A stretch of DNA of 48,970 nucleotides from an uncultured Microbacteriaceae bacterium (lineage in GTDB: Bacteria > Actinomycetota > Actinomycetes > Actinomycetales > Microbacteriaceae): the NCBI GenBank assembly GCA_946481135.1, contig CAMLMQ010000002.1:1-48970 (forward strand), given 5' to 3'. The first letter of the stretch is position 1, and each line of letters starts with the position of its first letter. Of this stretch, positions 16,531 through 24,987 are shown in pieces. The notes under the pieces are model-generated. The model made no database searches. It was given only the letters and a program-made list of their open reading frames with translations, and had not been told where the DNA came from. The position numbers and the translations under genes were made by a program.

Positions 16531-18239
16531 GCGACGAGTTCGACGAGCAGGTCGACGTGCTCGTCGTCGGGTCGGGCGCGGGCGGGTTCACTGCGGCGCT
16601 CGCGGCCGACGCGAAGGGTCTGCGCACCCTCGTCGTGGAGAAGGCCGACCGCTTCGGCGGCTCGAGCGCGCTGTCCGGCGGCGGCATCTGGGTGCCCGGT
16701 GCCCCGGCTCAGACGCGCGAGGGTTACCGTCCCGATCCGACCGGCGTGGTCGAGTATCTCGAGCGGCTCACCGACGGCACGGTGTCGCGCGAGCGGCTCG
16801 AGGCGTACGTCGAGCAGGCCCCGCGCATGCTCGAGTTCCTCGAGGGGCTCGACCCGGTGCTGCAGTACGTGTGGAAGCCCGGCTACCCCGATTACTACCC
16901 CGAGTTGCCCGGCGGGTCGGAGCGCGGGAGCGTCATCAACATCCCGCCGATCGATCTGCGCGAGCTCGGCGAGGATGCCGACCGCATGCTGAAACCCGTG
17001 GGGTTCACCCCGAAGGGCTTCTGGATCGCGCCGAACGAGCTCGTCGACTTCTACCGGCTGCGGCAGACGTTCGCCGGCAAGGTGATCTTCGTCCGGCTCG
17101 CGATGCGCATGGCGCGCGCGCGACTGCTCGGCGAGAAGATCGTCACGATCGGCCAGGCCCTCATCGGGCGCATGTTCCTCGCCTTCCGTCGCCGCGGCAT
17201 CCGGCTCTGGCTGAACGCACCGCTCATCTCGCTCATCGAGGAGGGCGGTCGTGTCGTCGGCGCGGTCGTCGAGCGCGACGGCGAGTCCGTGCGTGTCCGA
17301 GCAACGGGGGGCGTGATCATCGCGAGCGGCGGGTTCGATCACTCGGCCGAGATGCGTGCACAGTTCCAGCCGTTCGCCGACCCGGCCCTCAGTCTCGGAG
17401 CGCGCAGCAATACCGGTGACGGCATCCGCGCCGCCGAAGACGCGGGTGCCGGGCTCGAGCTCATGGACAGCGCGTGGTGGTACCCCTGCGTGTCCTGGGG
17501 TCCTGGCCGCGTCGTCTTCAGCCTCAACGAGCGGATGATGCCCGCGCAGCTCATCGTCGACTCGGGGGGCCGCCGATACATCAACGAGGCGACCCCGTAC
17601 TCGGAGTTCGGCCTCGCGATGATCGAGGGCGCTCCCGATGGCACGGCCCGCAACCCGTCGTGGCTCATCACCGACGAGTGGTCGTGGCGACGTTACATCG
17701 TCTTCGGGCACCTGCCGATCCCGTGGATCCCGTTCGCCCCCGCGCCGACCGGCCGCCGCGTGCCGAAGGCGTGGCGCGACTCCGGGTCGTTCGTGAAGGC
17801 CGACACCGTCGAGCAACTCGCCGACGGCATCGGCGTCCCGCGCGACGTGCTCGCGGCGACGATGGCACGCTATGACGCGACCGCCGGCACGGGCGTCGAC
17901 TCCGACTTCCAGCGCGGCGTGAGCGCGTACGACCGCTACTACGGCGACGTGACGCTCCCGACTCCGACGGTCGCGCTCCACGGCGGGCCGTTCTACGCGT
18001 TCAAGCTCGTGCTCGCCGATCTCGGCACGAACGGCGGGGTGAGCACCGACGAACACGCCCGCGTGCTCCGCGCCGACGGTTCCGCCATCCCGGGGCTCTA
18101 CGCGACGGGCAACGCCGCGGCCTCGGTGATGGGCCGCAGCTACGCCGGCGCCGGTGCGACGATCGGCCCGTCGATGACGTTCGGGTTCGTCGCGGCGAAC
18201 GACATCGCGGCGCGGCGCGCGGCCGGCTCGGCGGGCTGA
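16527..18239 (+). CDS. KstD-like FAD-dependent ring desaturase (paralogue 1)
   Basis: A 570-residue flavoprotein of the 3-ketosteroid-delta1-dehydrogenase family. FAD-binding VGSGAGGFTAAL starts at about residue 14, with SSALSGGGIWVPGAP next. The late FAD segment GLYATGNAAASVMGRSYAGA includes Tyr539 followed by Gly543, matching the catalytic Tyr...Gly pair of KstD. It is clearly paralogous to the gene at 19088 (shared KPGYPDYYPELP, FYRLRQT, TIGQAL, ITDEWSWRRY blocks) and more distant from the gene at 9097. KstD enzymes remove trans-axial hydrogens next to a ring ketone; some relatives aromatise 4-oxocyclohexanecarboxylate. I infer ring desaturation in the island pathway. It is the last gene of the transporter operon. 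Confidence 0.85.
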   Translation: MSDEFDEQVDVLVVGSGAGGFTAALAADAKGLRTLVVEKADRFGGSSALSGGGIWVPGAPAQTREGYRPDPTGVVEYLERLTDGTVSRERLEAYVEQAPRMLEFLEGLDPVLQYVWKPGYPDYYPELPGGSERGSVINIPPIDLRELGEDADRMLKPVGFTPKGFWIAPNELVDFYRLRQTFAGKVIFVRLAMRMARARLLGEKIVTIGQALIGRMFLAFRRRGIRLWLNAPLISLIEEGGRVVGAVVERDGESVRVRATGGVIIASGGFDHSAEMRAQFQPFADPALSLGARSNTGDGIRAAEDAGAGLELMDSAWWYPCVSWGPGRVVFSLNERMMPAQLIVDSGGRRYINEATPYSEFGLAMIEGAPDGTARNPSWLITDEWSWRRYIVFGHLPIPWIPFAPAPTGRRVPKAWRDSGSFVKADTVEQLADGIGVPRDVLAATMARYDATAGTGVDSDFQRGVSAYDRYYGDVTLPTPTVALHGGPFYAFKLVLADLGTNGGVSTDEHARVLRADGSAIPGLYATGNAAASVMGRSYAGAGATIGPSMTFGFVAANDIAARRAAGSAG

Positions 18240-18269
18240 CGGATGCCGGGACGGGCGATGCGAGGACGG

Positions 18270-19034
18270 TCAGATCGTGGGCGCGAAGGCGCGTCCGACT
18301 TCGTCCGCGGCCGCACGCATCTCGGGTCCGGCCGATTCGGCGATGTCACCGCGGTAGGTGATGAGGTTGATGCACGCGCGGGGAACGCCCAGATCGAGCG
18401 GGATGGCCGCCGCGACCCCGTAGGCCTCGGGCAGCACCTCGCTGTGGCTCAGCGCGAAGCCGTTCGCGCGCGCCTCGGCCACCTTCTCGGGTTCGCCGGC
18501 GACGGGCGGACTGCCGGCGCGAATCGCGTACGCGGCGGCACCGCGGTCGAGCGGGGTGCGCATCCCGGGGCGGAACGCGATGTGGTGGGTCGACGTCGTC
18601 GGCTCGACCATCGCGACCATGACGGCATCGCTGCCCTGTTCGACGAAGATCGAGACGGTCGACTCGAGGCGGTCGGCGAGCGTCTGCATGATCGGTGCGG
18701 CGGCTTCGCGGAGGGCGGGCAGGTACGCACCGGCGAGCGTCGCGAGGCGCGGCCCGGGGAGGTACACGCCGTCTTTGCTGCGCGCGACGAGACCGTAGTC
18801 GCCGAGGGTCTGCAACAGGCGGTACGCGATGGAGCGGTGCACACCGAGCAGGTCGCCCACCTGCTGCACGGTCATGCCGTGGTCGGCGTCGACGATCGCG
18901 AGGAAGACCTTGAGGCCGCGCGCGAGGGTCTGGTTGCCGTCGCGGGCCTTCGGCTCGTCCTGTCTCGCAGTCTGCACGCGGCTCAGCATAGTGTCGCGCC
19001 GCGCGGCGGCGGTCTCCTCGGCGTCGTTCGGCAC
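18270..19034 (-). CDS. IclR-family transcriptional regulator of the island
   Basis: About 254 residues. The N-terminal winged helix carries LARGLKVFLAIVDADHGM, VQQVGDLLGVHRSIAYRLLQ (recognition helix) and YGLVARSKDGVYLPGPRL. The C-terminal effector domain includes DRGAAAYAIRAG and ALSHSEVLPEAYGVAAAIPL, typical for IclR. Three starts are possible: ATG 19073, GTG 19034 (preceded at 12 bases by GGAGAGGA) and ATG 18989. I favour 19034, which leaves the operator-like motif in the intergenic gap; starting at 19073 would overlap it. It is divergent from the second KstD-like gene and the only regulator in the island, so it is the likely controller of the four motif-bearing promoters. Confidence 0.85.
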   Translation of the reverse strand: MPNDAEETAAARRDTMLSRVQTARQDEPKARDGNQTLARGLKVFLAIVDADHGMTVQQVGDLLGVHRSIAYRLLQTLGDYGLVARSKDGVYLPGPRLATLAGAYLPALREAAAPIMQTLADRLESTVSIFVEQGSDAVMVAMVEPTTSTHHIAFRPGMRTPLDRGAAAYAIRAGSPPVAGEPEKVAEARANGFALSHSEVLPEAYGVAAAIPLDLGVPRACINLITYRGDIAESAGPEMRAAADEVGRAFAPTI

Positions 19035-19058
19035 GGTCGCCCCCGATCCTCTCCTCGC

Positions 19059-19092
19059 AGCAATTATCGGCATGAGAGTAGCAAATAATGCA
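19059..19092. promoter_or_regulatory. Candidate operator overlapping the start of KstD-like paralogue 2
   Basis: AGCAATTAT (19059-19067), a 17-base spacer and ATAATGCA (19085-19092), followed by CA. The right arm is identical to the octamer at 9042 and 21650. It contains the ATG start codon (19088) of the KstD-like gene, so a bound regulator would block initiation as well as transcription. The site also lies just upstream of the divergent iclR gene, compatible with autoregulation. Confidence 0.6.
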
Positions 19093-20839
19093 CATTCCTG
19101 ACGCGCAGGAAACGCCGACCGGCTTCGACGACGAGGTCGACGTGCTGGTGGTCGGCGCGGGCTCCGGCGGGCTGACCGCCGCGCTCACCGCCCACGCCGA
19201 CGGGCTCCGGGTGCTCGTCGTGGAAAAGAGCCCGTGGGTGGGCGGATCGAGCTCACTCTCCGGCGGCGGCATCTGGGTGCCCGGCGCGCCGTCGCAGGTG
19301 CGGCAGGGGCACCGTCCTGACCCGGACCGCACGCTCCGCTACCTCCGCACGATCACCGACGGCCGCGTCGCCGACTCGCGCCTGCGCACCTACGTCGACG
19401 AGGCCCCGCGCATGCTCGAGTTCCTCGAGTCGCTCGACCCCGCACTGCAGTTCGTCTGGAAGCCCGGCTACCCGGACTACTACCCCGAGCTCCCGGACGG
19501 GTCGGCGCTCGGCAGCACGATCAACGTGCCGCCGATCGACCTGCGCCGCCTCGGCGACGACGCGGAGTTGCTCCATCCGCCGCTCGCCGTCACCCCGCGC
19601 GGGCTCTGGATCGGCCCGACCGAGCTGCCCGACTTCTACCGCCTGCGCCAGACCTGGGCCGGCAAACGCCTCTTCGTGAAACTGCTCTGGCGCATGGTGC
19701 GGTCCCGCCTCACGGGGGAGCGCATCGCCACGATCGGGCAGGCGCTCATGGCGCGGCTCCTGCTCGCCGTCCGGGCGCGCGGCGTTCGGCTTTGGCTCGA
19801 GTCGCCGCTCACCTCGCTCGTGACCGACGGCGAGCGCGTCGTCGGCGCCGTCGTGGAGCGTGAGGGGCGTGCTGTCCGTCTGTGCGCGCGCGGTGTGATC
19901 ATCGCGAGCGGCGGCTTCGATCGCAACGCCGCGATGCGAGAGCGCTGGCAACCTGAGGCCTCTGCCGACGCGACACTCGGCGCCGAGTCGAACACGGGCG
20001 ACGGACTCGTCGCCGCGATGGACGTGGGGGCGGCGGTCGACAACATGGACAGTGCCTGGTGGTTCCCCGCGGTCGAATGGGCGCCCGGCCGCATCCAGTT
20101 CAGCCTCAACGAACGGATGCTGCCCTCCCAGCTCATCGTCAACGGCGCCGGTCGGCGGTGGATCAACGAGGCCGCGCCGTACGAGGACTTCGGTTTCGCG
20201 ATGATCGACGGGGAGCGCAGCGGCGTGAGCCACATCCCGTCGTGGTACATCACCGACGAGTGGTCGTGGCGACGGTACGTCATCTTCGGCCATCTTCCGA
20301 TCCCGTGGGTGCCGTTCGCTCCGGCTCCGACCGGGAGGCGTCCGCCGAAACGCTGGACCGAGTCCGACTCGTTCCGCACGGCGGCGACGGTCGAGGAGCT
20401 CGCGGTCGCGATCGGGGTGCCCCAGGATGCCCTCGCCGAAACCGTCGCACGGTACAACGCGGATGCCGAGGCGGGTGTCGATCGCGACTTCCATCGCGGC
20501 GAGAGCGCCTACGACAGGTACTACGGCGACATCACCCTCGAGCACCCGAGTCTCGCCCCGCTGCATGGCGGGCCGTACTACGCGTTCCGCATCATCCTCT
20601 CCGACCTCGGTACGAACGGCGGCGTCGTCACCGACGAGCACGCCCGCGCCCTGCGCGACGACGGCACGCCGATCGAGGGGCTCTACGTCGTCGGCAACGC
20701 GAGCTCGTCGGTCATGGGCCGCAGCTATGCGGGCGCGGGCGCGACCATCGGGCCCTCGATGACGTTCGGGCTCGTCGCCGCGCGGCACCTCGGATCGCTC
20801 GCCGCGATGTCGAGGCCGGGGGTGGAGGATCATGCCTGA
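19088..20839 (+). CDS. KstD-like FAD-dependent ring desaturase (paralogue 2)
   Basis: A 583-residue flavoprotein closely related to the one at 16527. FAD motif VVGAGSGGLTAAL (about residues 21-33), SSSLSGGGIWVPGAP, shared blocks VWKPGYPDYYPELP, FYRLRQTWAGK, IASGGFDRNAAM, WYITDEWSWRRYVIFGHLP, and the late GLYVVGNASSSVMGRSYAGA with Tyr547 and Gly551 as the predicted catalytic pair. The only usable start, ATG 19088, lies inside the operator-like motif and has no ribosome binding site, so the message may be leaderless. The stop overlaps the SDR gene by eight bases. Two paralogous desaturases in one pathway fit stepwise 1,2- and 4,5-type dehydrogenation of one ring, or distinct substrates. Confidence 0.85.
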   Translation: MHIPDAQETPTGFDDEVDVLVVGAGSGGLTAALTAHADGLRVLVVEKSPWVGGSSSLSGGGIWVPGAPSQVRQGHRPDPDRTLRYLRTITDGRVADSRLRTYVDEAPRMLEFLESLDPALQFVWKPGYPDYYPELPDGSALGSTINVPPIDLRRLGDDAELLHPPLAVTPRGLWIGPTELPDFYRLRQTWAGKRLFVKLLWRMVRSRLTGERIATIGQALMARLLLAVRARGVRLWLESPLTSLVTDGERVVGAVVEREGRAVRLCARGVIIASGGFDRNAAMRERWQPEASADATLGAESNTGDGLVAAMDVGAAVDNMDSAWWFPAVEWAPGRIQFSLNERMLPSQLIVNGAGRRWINEAAPYEDFGFAMIDGERSGVSHIPSWYITDEWSWRRYVIFGHLPIPWVPFAPAPTGRRPPKRWTESDSFRTAATVEELAVAIGVPQDALAETVARYNADAEAGVDRDFHRGESAYDRYYGDITLEHPSLAPLHGGPYYAFRIILSDLGTNGGVVTDEHARALRDDGTPIEGLYVVGNASSSVMGRSYAGAGATIGPSMTFGLVAARHLGSLAAMSRPGVEDHA

Positions 20840-21578
20840 CCTCGACGACAGGGTTGCCCTCGTGCTCGGCGGCGCGCACGGGATCGGGAGGGCGAGCGCC
20901 CTCGCCCTCGCTCGCCGCGGAGCCCGGCTGTGGGTCGCGGATCTCGATCTCGAGGGCGCCGAGGGCGTGCGCGACGACGTGCGCGCCTCCGGCGGCTCCG
21001 CAGACGCGGTGCGGGTCGACATCCTCGACGAGTCGTCGCTCGCCGCGGCGTTCGAGCGGGTCGAGCGTGAGAGCGGTCGTCTCGACGTGTGCGTCAACTC
21101 GGCGGGGCTCATCGCGCACGACGGCGAGCGGGTGTTCGAGCGCAATGTCGAGATGCTGCTCATCCCGGTCTATCGGGCGATGGTGCTCGCGCTCGCCGCG
21201 ATGCGTCGCACCGGCGGTGGGGCGATCGTCAACGTCTCCTCGATCGCGGGGGTGACCGGATCGATCGGAGCTCCGGGCTATGGGCCGGCGAAGCACGGCG
21301 TGGTCGGCCTGACCAAGGATTTCGCACTCAGCGCGGCGGCGGACGACATCCGCGTCAACGCGGTGTGTCCGGGCTATGTGCGCACGCAGCAGACCGAGCG
21401 CTTCGCTCCGGATGCGGCATCGACGGAGCGGCTCATCAACGAGACGCTCCGCGTGCCGATGCGGCGCTGGGGCGAGCCGGACGAGATCGGAGCGGTGGTC
21501 GCGTTCCTGGCCTCCAGCGAGGCGTCGTTCATGACCGGGTCGATCGTCGTCGTCGACGGCGGGCTCACCGCCCGATGA
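20832..21578 (+). CDS. Short-chain dehydrogenase/reductase (SDR)
   Basis: A 248-residue classical SDR. Cofactor motif LGGAHGIGRASAL (about residues 12-24); WVADLDLEGAEG, with Asp after the second strand, suggests NAD(H) preference. CVNSAG is the structural NSAG motif, IVNVSSIAGVTGSIG carries the catalytic Ser, and YGPAKHGVVGLTK has the Tyr-x-x-x-Lys pair. The C-terminus ITGSIVVVDGG-like segment (MTGSIVVVDGGLTAR) is typical. It overlaps the KstD-like gene by eight bases, which suggests that it makes or uses the ring ketone acted on by that desaturase, for example by oxidising a ring alcohol. Confidence 0.9.
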   Translation: MPDLDDRVALVLGGAHGIGRASALALARRGARLWVADLDLEGAEGVRDDVRASGGSADAVRVDILDESSLAAAFERVERESGRLDVCVNSAGLIAHDGERVFERNVEMLLIPVYRAMVLALAAMRRTGGGAIVNVSSIAGVTGSIGAPGYGPAKHGVVGLTKDFALSAAADDIRVNAVCPGYVRTQQTERFAPDAASTERLINETLRVPMRRWGEPDEIGAVVAFLASSEASFMTGSIVVVDGGLTAR

Positions 21579-21622
21579 GCGCGACGCGGATTGACAGCGA
21601 CCGCCCGCATCCGTAACCTCTG

Positions 21623-21657
21623 AGCAGTTATTGAACAATGATGAAGCAAATAATGCA
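21623..21657. promoter_or_regulatory. Candidate operator upstream of the meta-cleavage operon
   Basis: AGCAGTTAT (21623-21631), an 18-base spacer and ATAATGCA (21650-21657), in the same order and nearly the same spacing as at 19059-19092. GCAAATAATGCACA is shared base-for-base with the 19088 promoter. It lies immediately before the start of the MhpA-like gene (21663), the first gene of the 21663-29379 operon. Confidence 0.6.
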
Positions 21658-21662
21658 CAAGG

Positions 21663-23348
21663 ATGATGGTGTCCCCTAGAGCAGCCCGCGGAGCAGCCGC
21701 GCACGATGCCCTCGACGCCGAGGTCGTCGTGATCGGTGCCGGACCGGCAGGGCTCATGACCGCGAACCTCCTCGGCCGCTACGGCGTGCGCGTGATCGTC
21801 ATCGAAGCCGGCGCATCGCTCATCGACTACCCGCGCGGAGTCGGGATGGACGACGAGACGCTGCGCACGTTCCAGTCGGCGGGCGTCGTCGAGAACGTGC
21901 TCCGCCACACGGTGCCCGATCAGCTGCTCGTATTCGTCGACGCGAAGTACCGCGACCTCGCGCGCATGGCGCCGCCGATGGGCGACTTCGGCTGGCCGCG
22001 GCGCAACGGATTCGTGCAGCCGCTCGCCGACCGGGTGCTGCTGGAAGGACTCGAGCGATTCGACGACGTCGACGTACGGTGGTCGTCGACCGTCACCGCC
22101 GTCGCGCAGGATGGCACGAGCGTCACCCTCACGATCGACGGCCCCGACGGCTCTCGCACGCTGCGCGCGAGCTACGTCGTCGGCGCCGACGGCGGCAGCA
22201 GCCAGACCCGCAAGTCGCTCGGGCTCGGGTTCGAAGGCACGACCGCGCCCACCAACTGGCTCGTCATCGATATCCGCAACGATCCGCTCGGCCGACCCGG
22301 CGCCTATGTGATCGCCGACCCGCGCCGACCGCACGTCTCGATAGGGCTGCCGCACGGCATCCGTCGCTTCGAGTTCATGCTCAAGCCCGGAGAGACCGAG
22401 GTCGACGCCGACGACGACGCGTTCATCGGACGGCTGCTCGAACGTTACGTTCCCGCCGGCACGGAGGTCGACATCATCCGCCGCCGCGTCTACGCGCACC
22501 ACTCGCGGATGGCGACGAGCTTCCGGTCGGGCCGCGTGCTACTCGTCGGCGACGCCGCCCACGTCATGCCGGTCTGGCAGGGCCAGGGATACAACAGCGG
22601 CATCCGCGACGCGTTCAACCTCGCCTGGAAGCTCGCGATGGTGCTGCGCGGCACCGCCGACGACCGGCTGCTCGACACCTACGACCTCGAGCGTCGCGAG
22701 CACGTGCGGGCGATGGTGCAGCTCAGCCGGTGGGTCGGGCAGGTCGTGTCGATCCGCAACCGCGTCGGAGCTGCCCTGCGCGACGTCTTCTTCAAAGGCA
22801 TCTCGCTCATCCCGAAGGCGAAGCTCTACATCGTCCAGATGCGCTTCAAGCCGATGCCGACGATGGATCGCGGCGCGCTCACCCGCGTCGGGTCGGTGTC
22901 GGCCCCGACGCCGGTCGGGCGGCTCTTCCCGCAGCCGTGGGTCGCGACGCGCGACGTGCCGCGTCAGCGACTCGACGACGCCCTCGGACCGTGGTTCGCG
23001 CTCGTCGCGTGGAACAACGACCCGCGCGCCCTCCTCGACGACGACGCCCGTGCCCGCGCCGAAGCGGCCGGCATCCGGCTCGTCTGCGCTCGGCCCGCCG
23101 TGCAGCTCCCGTGGGAGAACGACGCGCCCGCGGGCGACGCCGCCATCGTCGGCGACCTCGACGGGTCACTCAAGCGCTGGTTCGACGCACGCCCCGAGTC
23201 GGTCGTGCTCGTGCGTCCCGACCGGATCGTCGGCGGGGTCGCCACGGCGCATCGGGCGAGCGACATGGTGCGCGGCTTCCTCACCGAGGTGGGCGTGCCG
23301 GAGACGGAGCTGCCGCAACCGCAGCTCGGACGGAGGACGAGGGCATGA
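21663..23348 (+). CDS. FAD-dependent aromatic hydroxylase, MhpA-like
   Basis: A 561-residue class A flavoprotein monooxygenase resembling 3-(3-hydroxyphenyl)propionate hydroxylase. FAD GxGxxG motif VVIGAGPAGLMTANLLGRYG (residues ~22-41), GVGMDDETLRTFQSAG, the conserved YVVGADGGSSQTRKSLG (DG motif) and VLLVGDAAHVMPVWQGQGYN (second FAD/NADPH motif, about residue 297) are intact. A C-terminal thioredoxin-like domain is present in part. It would hydroxylate a phenol ortho to the OH with NAD(P)H and O2, giving the catechol for ring cleavage. It starts the operon that ends at 29379; ATG 21663 or 21666 could be used. The substrate ring carries an unknown side chain. Confidence 0.88.
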   Translation: MMVSPRAARGAAAHDALDAEVVVIGAGPAGLMTANLLGRYGVRVIVIEAGASLIDYPRGVGMDDETLRTFQSAGVVENVLRHTVPDQLLVFVDAKYRDLARMAPPMGDFGWPRRNGFVQPLADRVLLEGLERFDDVDVRWSSTVTAVAQDGTSVTLTIDGPDGSRTLRASYVVGADGGSSQTRKSLGLGFEGTTAPTNWLVIDIRNDPLGRPGAYVIADPRRPHVSIGLPHGIRRFEFMLKPGETEVDADDDAFIGRLLERYVPAGTEVDIIRRRVYAHHSRMATSFRSGRVLLVGDAAHVMPVWQGQGYNSGIRDAFNLAWKLAMVLRGTADDRLLDTYDLERREHVRAMVQLSRWVGQVVSIRNRVGAALRDVFFKGISLIPKAKLYIVQMRFKPMPTMDRGALTRVGSVSAPTPVGRLFPQPWVATRDVPRQRLDDALGPWFALVAWNNDPRALLDDDARARAEAAGIRLVCARPAVQLPWENDAPAGDAAIVGDLDGSLKRWFDARPESVVLVRPDRIVGGVATAHRASDMVRGFLTEVGVPETELPQPQLGRRTRA

Positions 23349-24193
23349 CCCTGTGGACCGAACTCGAAGGACTCGACCTCGTCGTGCGGCACGTGCAGGT
23401 CGGCGACTGGTCGACGCGCGTGCTCGAGCACGGTGAGGGCGCGCCGCTCGTCATCCTGCACGGCACGGGCGGCCACCTCGAGGCGTTCACCCGCAACCTC
23501 CGCGCACTCGGCGCCCGTCATCGCGTCGTGCTCTACGACTTCCCCGGGCACGGGTGGTCGACCCTCGCCGAGCACGACCTCGAGATCGCCGACTACGAGC
23601 AGCACCTGCTCGGGCTGCTCGACGCGCTCGGGCTCGACGCGGTGCACCTGAGCGGCGAGTCGCTCGGCGGCTGGGTCGCGGTCAAGTTCGCCGCCGCGCA
23701 CCCCGAGCGGGTGCGCAGTCTCATCCTCAACACCCCCGGCGGCACGATGGCGACACCCGAGGTCATGGAGCGCATCCGCTCGCTCAGCCAGGCCGCCGCC
23801 GACGACCCGAGCGAGGAGCGCATCCGCGCCCGGCTCGAGTGGCTCATGGCCGATCCGTCGACCGTCACCGACGAGCTCGTCGCGGTGCGCCGCGGCATCT
23901 ACTCCCGCCCGGGATTCGCGCGGTCGATGCGGCACATCCTGTGTCTGCAAGACCCCGACGTGCGCCGCCGCAACCTCGTCACCGACGCCGAACTCGCGGC
24001 GGTGCGCGCGCCCGCGCTCGTCGTCTGGACGAGCGACGACCCGTCCGGTCCGGCCGGGGCGGGGATGGACATGGCCGAGCGGATGCCGGACGGCCGGTTC
24101 CGCCTCATCGAGGGCGCCGGCCACTGGCCGCAGTGGGAGCAGCGCGACGTGTTCGACGAGGTCGCCCTGGAGTTCCTCGGGGGGATCCGATGA
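23345..24193 (+). CDS. Meta-cleavage-product alpha/beta hydrolase, MhpC-like
   Basis: A 282-residue hydrolase. Oxyanion motif [31 protein letters not shown], nucleophile elbow SGESLGGW (Ser106), acid region [11 protein letters not shown] and catalytic His in [11 protein letters not shown]. Serine hydrolases of this type split the carbon-carbon bond of 2-hydroxy-6-oxo-dienoates after extradiol cleavage to a 2-hydroxypentadienoate and a carboxylic acid. Its place directly between the hydroxylase and the hydratase (ATGA overlaps on both sides) supports this role. The acid released would reveal the side chain of the original substrate. A second hydrolase of the same fold lies at 15709. Confidence 0.88.
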   Translation: MTLWTELEGLDLVVRHVQVGDWSTRVLEHGEGAPLVILHGTGGHLEAFTRNLRALGARHRVVLYDFPGHGWSTLAEHDLEIADYEQHLLGLLDALGLDAVHLSGESLGGWVAVKFAAAHPERVRSLILNTPGGTMATPEVMERIRSLSQAAADDPSEERIRARLEWLMADPSTVTDELVAVRRGIYSRPGFARSMRHILCLQDPDVRRRNLVTDAELAAVRAPALVVWTSDDPSGPAGAGMDMAERMPDGRFRLIEGAGHWPQWEQRDVFDEVALEFLGGIR

Positions 24194-24987
24194 CACGCGA
24201 TCAGCTCGTCGCCGAGGCCGCCGACAGGCTCAGCGCGGCGGCCGCGAGCGGTGTGCCCATCGCACCACTCACCGACCTGCTCGGCACGACCGACATCGAC
24301 CTCGCGTACGACGTGCAGCGCACCGTGACCGCGCGGCGCCTCGCAGCCGGCGCGCGGCTCGTGGGCCGCAAGATCGGACTCACGTCCGAGGCGATCCAGT
24401 CGCAGGTCGGCGTCGACCAACCCGACTTCGGCGTGCTGCTCGACGACATGCGCTTCGCCGACGACGAACCCATCCCGGCCGGGCGGCTGCTGCAGCCGCG
24501 CGCCGAGGCCGAGGTCGCGTTCCTGCTGGGCGCCGACATCACCGACCCCGATGCCGACGTCCGCGCGGCCGTGGCGCTCGCCTTCCCGTCGATCGAGGTC
24601 GTCGACAGCCGCATCGCCGACTGGCGCATCCAGATCACCGACACCGTCGCCGACAACGCGTCGAGCGGGGTCTTCGTCGTCGGGGAGCGCGGTTCGACGC
24701 TCGACGAGGTCGAGCCGGCCGACGTCGTCATGACGATGACGCGCAACGGCGAGGAGGTGTCGACCGGCGATGGACGGGCCTGCCTCGGGGATCCGCTCAA
24801 CGCCCTCGCCTGGCTCGCGCGCACCGCGATCCGGCTCGGCGACCCGCTCCGTGCGGGCGACATCGTGCTCTCCGGAGCGCTCGGGCCGATGGTGGCGGCG
24901 CGTCCGGGGGACGTGTTCACGGCGGAGATCGCTCCGCTCGGGAGAGTGACGGCGCGCTTCGCGCCCGACGGAGGAGAGGCATCATGA
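24190..24987 (+). CDS. 2-hydroxypenta-2,4-dienoate hydratase, MhpD-like
   Basis: A 265-residue enzyme of the hydratase/decarboxylase family, which adds water to 2-hydroxypenta-2,4-dienoate to give 4-hydroxy-2-oxovalerate. Visible family features are [26 protein letters not shown] near residues 56-80, the metal-ligand region [32 protein letters not shown] and [24 protein letters not shown]. It is located between hydrolase and acetaldehyde dehydrogenase with four-base overlaps at both ends, the order seen in mhp-type clusters. Length is normal for the family. Confidence 0.93.
   Translation: MTRDQLVAEAADRLSAAAASGVPIAPLTDLLGTTDIDLAYDVQRTVTARRLAAGARLVGRKIGLTSEAIQSQVGVDQPDFGVLLDDMRFADDEPIPAGRLLQPRAEAEVAFLLGADITDPDADVRAAVALAFPSIEVVDSRIADWRIQITDTVADNASSGVFVVGERGSTLDEVEPADVVMTMTRNGEEVSTGDGRACLGDPLNALAWLARTAIRLGDPLRAGDIVLSGALGPMVAARPGDVFTAEIAPLGRVTARFAPDGGEAS

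Noticed and set aside
16527..20839. Classical steroid catabolism (kstD in a full steroid cluster)
   Set aside because: No kshAB, hsaA-D set, mce transporter or beta-oxidation genes are present. The hydroxylase is single-component and MhpA-like, and the importer is of the Liv type, so a steroid nucleus is unlikely.
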